Shown here: one piece after another, positions 30,762 through 32,890 of the stretch
Position numbering within the stretch: position 1 is the first letter of the stretch
Layout: each line of letters starts with the position of its first letter
DNA from: Deltaproteobacteria bacterium
Lineage (GTDB): Bacteria; Desulfobacterota; Syntrophia; Syntrophales; UBA8958
Length of the DNA: 32,890 nucleotides
NCBI GenBank assembly: GCA_026388335.1
Contig: JAPLJZ010000014.1
Location: 1 to 32,890 of the forward strand
Direction: 5' to 3'
Translations under genes and position numbers: made by a program
The notes under the pieces: generated by a model
The model's input: only the letters and a program-made list of their open reading frames with translations
Database searches by the model: none
What the model was told of the DNA's origin: nothing

Positions 30762-31772
30762 TTACCATGTCTCGCCGTCCCTGACCCGTTGATAGAGCTC
30801 GACGTAGTCCCGGGCCATCCGCGCCGCCGTGAAGTGCTCTTCCGCGTATTGCCGGCAGGTTTCGGGTTTGACTTGGGAGATGTTGTCCATCGCGGCGGCG
30901 ATATCCCCGGTGTTGTGACATAGAAAACCATTGACGCCGTTGACGATCTGTTCCGGAATCCCCCCTTCGGCAAGGCCAATCACCGGGGTTCCCGAGGCGA
31001 AGGCTTCGAGGATCACTAAGGGAAAGGCGTCGAACCAGCGGGGGGTCTGAACCAGGGCCGTAGCTTTGAGGAGGTGCTGGTTGGTGCCGTGAATTTCTCC
31101 GATGTAGGATATCTTTGGAAACAAGACGACGAAGGGCTTGACCATCGTGTAAAAGTACAAGGATTCTTCAATATTTCCGGCTATGGACAATCTGCTTCCC
31201 GTCTTGAGGGCCGCCAGGATGGCCAGATGTTGCCCCTTGTAACGGGCGATCTTGGAGATGTGAATGAAATGGGGCTTCTTCCGGTAGCTGTATTGAAAAC
31301 TTTCCAGGTCCAGGCCGTAATAGACATGTTTCGTGTCGCCACCGCAAAGCAGGGCATGGGCGCGGCTGCAGGCCACCAGATTTTGTCTTATGAAATCGGG
31401 GGCCGGGGGGATGCAGGTGGAAATGATATAGGGAAAATTTTCCGGGTGGCGAAGGACATACAGGTTTTGGAAGGACCAGTCGTGAATTATATCAACAGGA
31501 TGCGATTTTAGATGGTCGGTCATGGCCTCATAGAGGGGTTCTTCGGAAAGGATGTCGGCCTTGCTGGTTATACCGCTGGGGGCCGTAGCCGGATCATAAC
31601 CGGCCACCTCGACGGTTGTCCCCGAACAATGGCTCCCCGGGGTGGCGAAGAGGGTGACCTCGTGTCCCGCCCGGACAAGTGCTTCCACGAGGATGTGGAC
31701 AACCCTTTCAATCCCGCCGTAACCATCGGGCGGTGTTTTTTTGAAGATTGTGGAGACTACGCCTACACGCAT
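30762..31772 (-). CDS. Family 4 glycosyltransferase
   Basis: A 336-residue GT-B enzyme starting at ATG 31772, which has AAGGGTGA just upstream and begins MRVGVVSTIFKKTPPDGYGG; an ATG at 31793 adds seven residues without support. YGGIERVVHILVEALVRAGH is the standard acceptor-side motif of GT4 enzymes. The donor side has FIHISKIARYKGQHLAILAA, YIGEIHGTNQHLLKATALVQ, PLVILEAFASGTPVIGLAEG and GFLCHNTGDIAAAM. It is shorter than average because of a compact linker but has no missing motif. It is the first gene of the reverse-strand glycan operon. Confidence 0.9.
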   Translation of the reverse strand: MRVGVVSTIFKKTPPDGYGGIERVVHILVEALVRAGHEVTLFATPGSHCSGTTVEVAGYDPATAPSGITSKADILSEEPLYEAMTDHLKSHPVDIIHDWSFQNLYVLRHPENFPYIISTCIPPAPDFIRQNLVACSRAHALLCGGDTKHVYYGLDLESFQYSYRKKPHFIHISKIARYKGQHLAILAALKTGSRLSIAGNIEESLYFYTMVKPFVVLFPKISYIGEIHGTNQHLLKATALVQTPRWFDAFPLVILEAFASGTPVIGLAEGGIPEQIVNGVNGFLCHNTGDIAAAMDNISQVKPETCRQYAEEHFTAARMARDYVELYQRVRDGETW

Positions 31773-31901
31773 ATGAGTCACCCTTGACGGCATCGTAAAA
31801 AGTGGCGGTTCTGGAATCCTGTTCTTATTGGGCCAATGAAAACGCAGTTATGTTTCCATAGGACCTAATAGCTCCTGATTATACGAATGTTGGGATCGAC
31901 C

Positions 31902-32588
31902 TCACAAACCATCCTTCTTTAATAAATTCCCCTTAATATCTTCTTGTTGCTTCTTAAGCTCAGCAAAGATGCGGTCAACGTATTCCTTAAATAAATGTGA
32001 TTTATATGTAACTGTAAATGTTCTAGACTGGCAATCCATACGAATGGAGTTGCCCTCGCTATCTCCATATTCTTCATGCGTATTCCTGTGCGCCGTGACA
32101 GGTTTTGTTATTTTGTATTTTTGTCTAAGAAGTTCTCTTATAACATTCGGAGACCTTGCTTGCTCACACTCCGCATTTGCATATCCTTGTAAGTGAAGTA
32201 CAATGGTACGGTTTTTATCATCTCTGATACCCATAAGTTTCAATTGGCTTGAGTCAGGAAACATTGACTTTAAATCAACCGGTGGCTTTAGGTTGATGTA
32301 AGTAAATAAATTTCCTGAAACGCTCTCCAACCCTGGCACATACATTGAGTAACCGGCATAATGACCTTCAATATACGGTCCCATATCCTCTCCAAGTTTA
32401 ATACCAAAAGCTCCAGTAATCCTCTCCTTTTTGTCGCTTTGTATTGATTTGATAGGATTATCTTGCGCAAGAACTGGGGGAGTATAAGCAACTGCAGTTA
32501 ATAAAAATAATGTCAACCAGACGTATTTATTAAGTGAATGTCTGGAAGTCCAAGCTGTGAGTTTTTCGATTAAAGGGAATCCACACAT
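31902..32588 (-). CDS. Exported hypothetical protein
   Basis: A 228-residue protein I do not recognise. ATG 32588 is chosen because GGAGGAG lies about six bases upstream. A long n-region of about 20 residues is followed by a hydrophobic stretch (YVWLTLFLLTAVAYTPPVLA) with a likely cleavage site after VLA, so it should be exported; without cleavage it would be anchored by this segment. The mature part is mixed alpha/beta (FGIKLGEDMGPYIEGHY, GYSMYVPGLESVSGNLFTYI, RTFTVTYKSHLFKEYVDRIF), with a charged C-terminal helix. It is AT-rich relative to the neighbouring glycan genes, like the hypotheticals at 1276-2652. No functional assignment. Confidence 0.65.
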   Translation of the reverse strand: MCGFPLIEKLTAWTSRHSLNKYVWLTLFLLTAVAYTPPVLAQDNPIKSIQSDKKERITGAFGIKLGEDMGPYIEGHYAGYSMYVPGLESVSGNLFTYINLKPPVDLKSMFPDSSQLKLMGIRDDKNRTIVLHLQGYANAECEQARSPNVIRELLRQKYKITKPVTAHRNTHEEYGDSEGNSIRMDCQSRTFTVTYKSHLFKEYVDRIFAELKKQQEDIKGNLLKKDGL

Positions 32589-32890
32589 ATTTACTCCTCC
32601 CATTGATTAAAAAATTGCCTTTCTAATTAAAGACCCGGATGGTCACTTGAAAATCCTCGTCGTGCCAACCCACAATTTCCGCACGCCTAACTTCATTTTC
32701 GTATCTTAAATCATTTGACTATCATGACACATTTTACCCTTCTATCTTTTATCCTGAATCCGTGGCACTAAATGTGCGAGTTAGCTGAAATAGTCAAAAA
32801 TCAACCCTTGATCGATTTATCCTCATTCGAAGATAGAACGGTCTGCCCATTATCCAGCGGTCAGAGAGGGACATGATGCTTCAACTCATC
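32589..32890. other. End of window, no confident gene
   Basis: I see no convincing gene. A plus-strand ATG at 32772 opens a 34-codon frame whose TGA (32874-32876) overlaps a possible next ATG at 32873, preceded by GAGAGGG. This could be the start of a plus-strand gene that continues past the window, but six codons are too few to judge. Confidence 0.3.

Overview
The window looks like a chromosomal segment of a GC-rich Gram-negative bacterium. A Desulfobacterota/Syntrophales-type organism is my best guess. It rests on the priA-fmt-rsmB neighbourhood, frequent TTG and GTG starts, and the mix of housekeeping, toxin-antitoxin and exopolysaccharide genes; no rRNA or tRNA is present to test it.

Layout. 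1-7.2 kb: the 3' end of priA, a vapBC toxin-antitoxin pair, two reverse-strand envelope-type hypotheticals, the fmt-rsmB translation/rRNA-modification pair, a glycine-zipper lipoprotein, a DUF2939-like protein, and a reverse-strand protein built from nine or more 19-residue repeats. 7.4-14.6 kb: a hicAB locus whose toxin gene has lost its middle, an FAD dehydrogenase divergent from an AzgA-type purine permease and a dicarboxylate-type symporter, then mnmG and a ComEA-like helix-hairpin-helix protein with its own near-consensus promoter. 14.6-18.5 kb, reverse strand: a family 2 glycosyltransferase, and a secreted protein translationally coupled to a GH9 glycoside hydrolase.

18.5-25.8 kb is the most interesting part. 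It holds small, functionally unrelated genes, all on the reverse strand, separated by 57-70 bp imperfect palindromes with the anatomy of integron attC sites: R'' of the form NNNNAAC, L''/L' arms with extrahelical bases, and R' of the form GTTNNNN. No integron integrase is present, so this is a cluster of attC sites lacking integrase (CALIN). Cassette contents from upstream to downstream are: an HTH-domain protein of unknown function, a membrane protein, a DUF2281/PemK toxin-antitoxin pair, an IS110-family insertion sequence inserted on the opposite strand, DUF1697, a flavin-reductase-like protein, and a ParD/RelE-type toxin-antitoxin pair. Next comes a rearranged block (truncated alkA, ogt, and a DUF3795 gene) flanked by a 59-bp direct repeat that carries the relE 3' end. 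The IS110 element has a 5' inverted repeat that could hide its own ribosome binding site in read-through transcripts, and a long structured non-coding 3' flank where a bridge/seeker RNA could lie.

25.9-31.8 kb, reverse strand: a compact polysaccharide operon transcribed as two GT4 glycosyltransferases, a GT2 glycosyltransferase, a DegT/StrS sugar aminotransferase and a flippase. The window ends with a reverse-strand secreted hypothetical and about 300 bases without a convincing gene.
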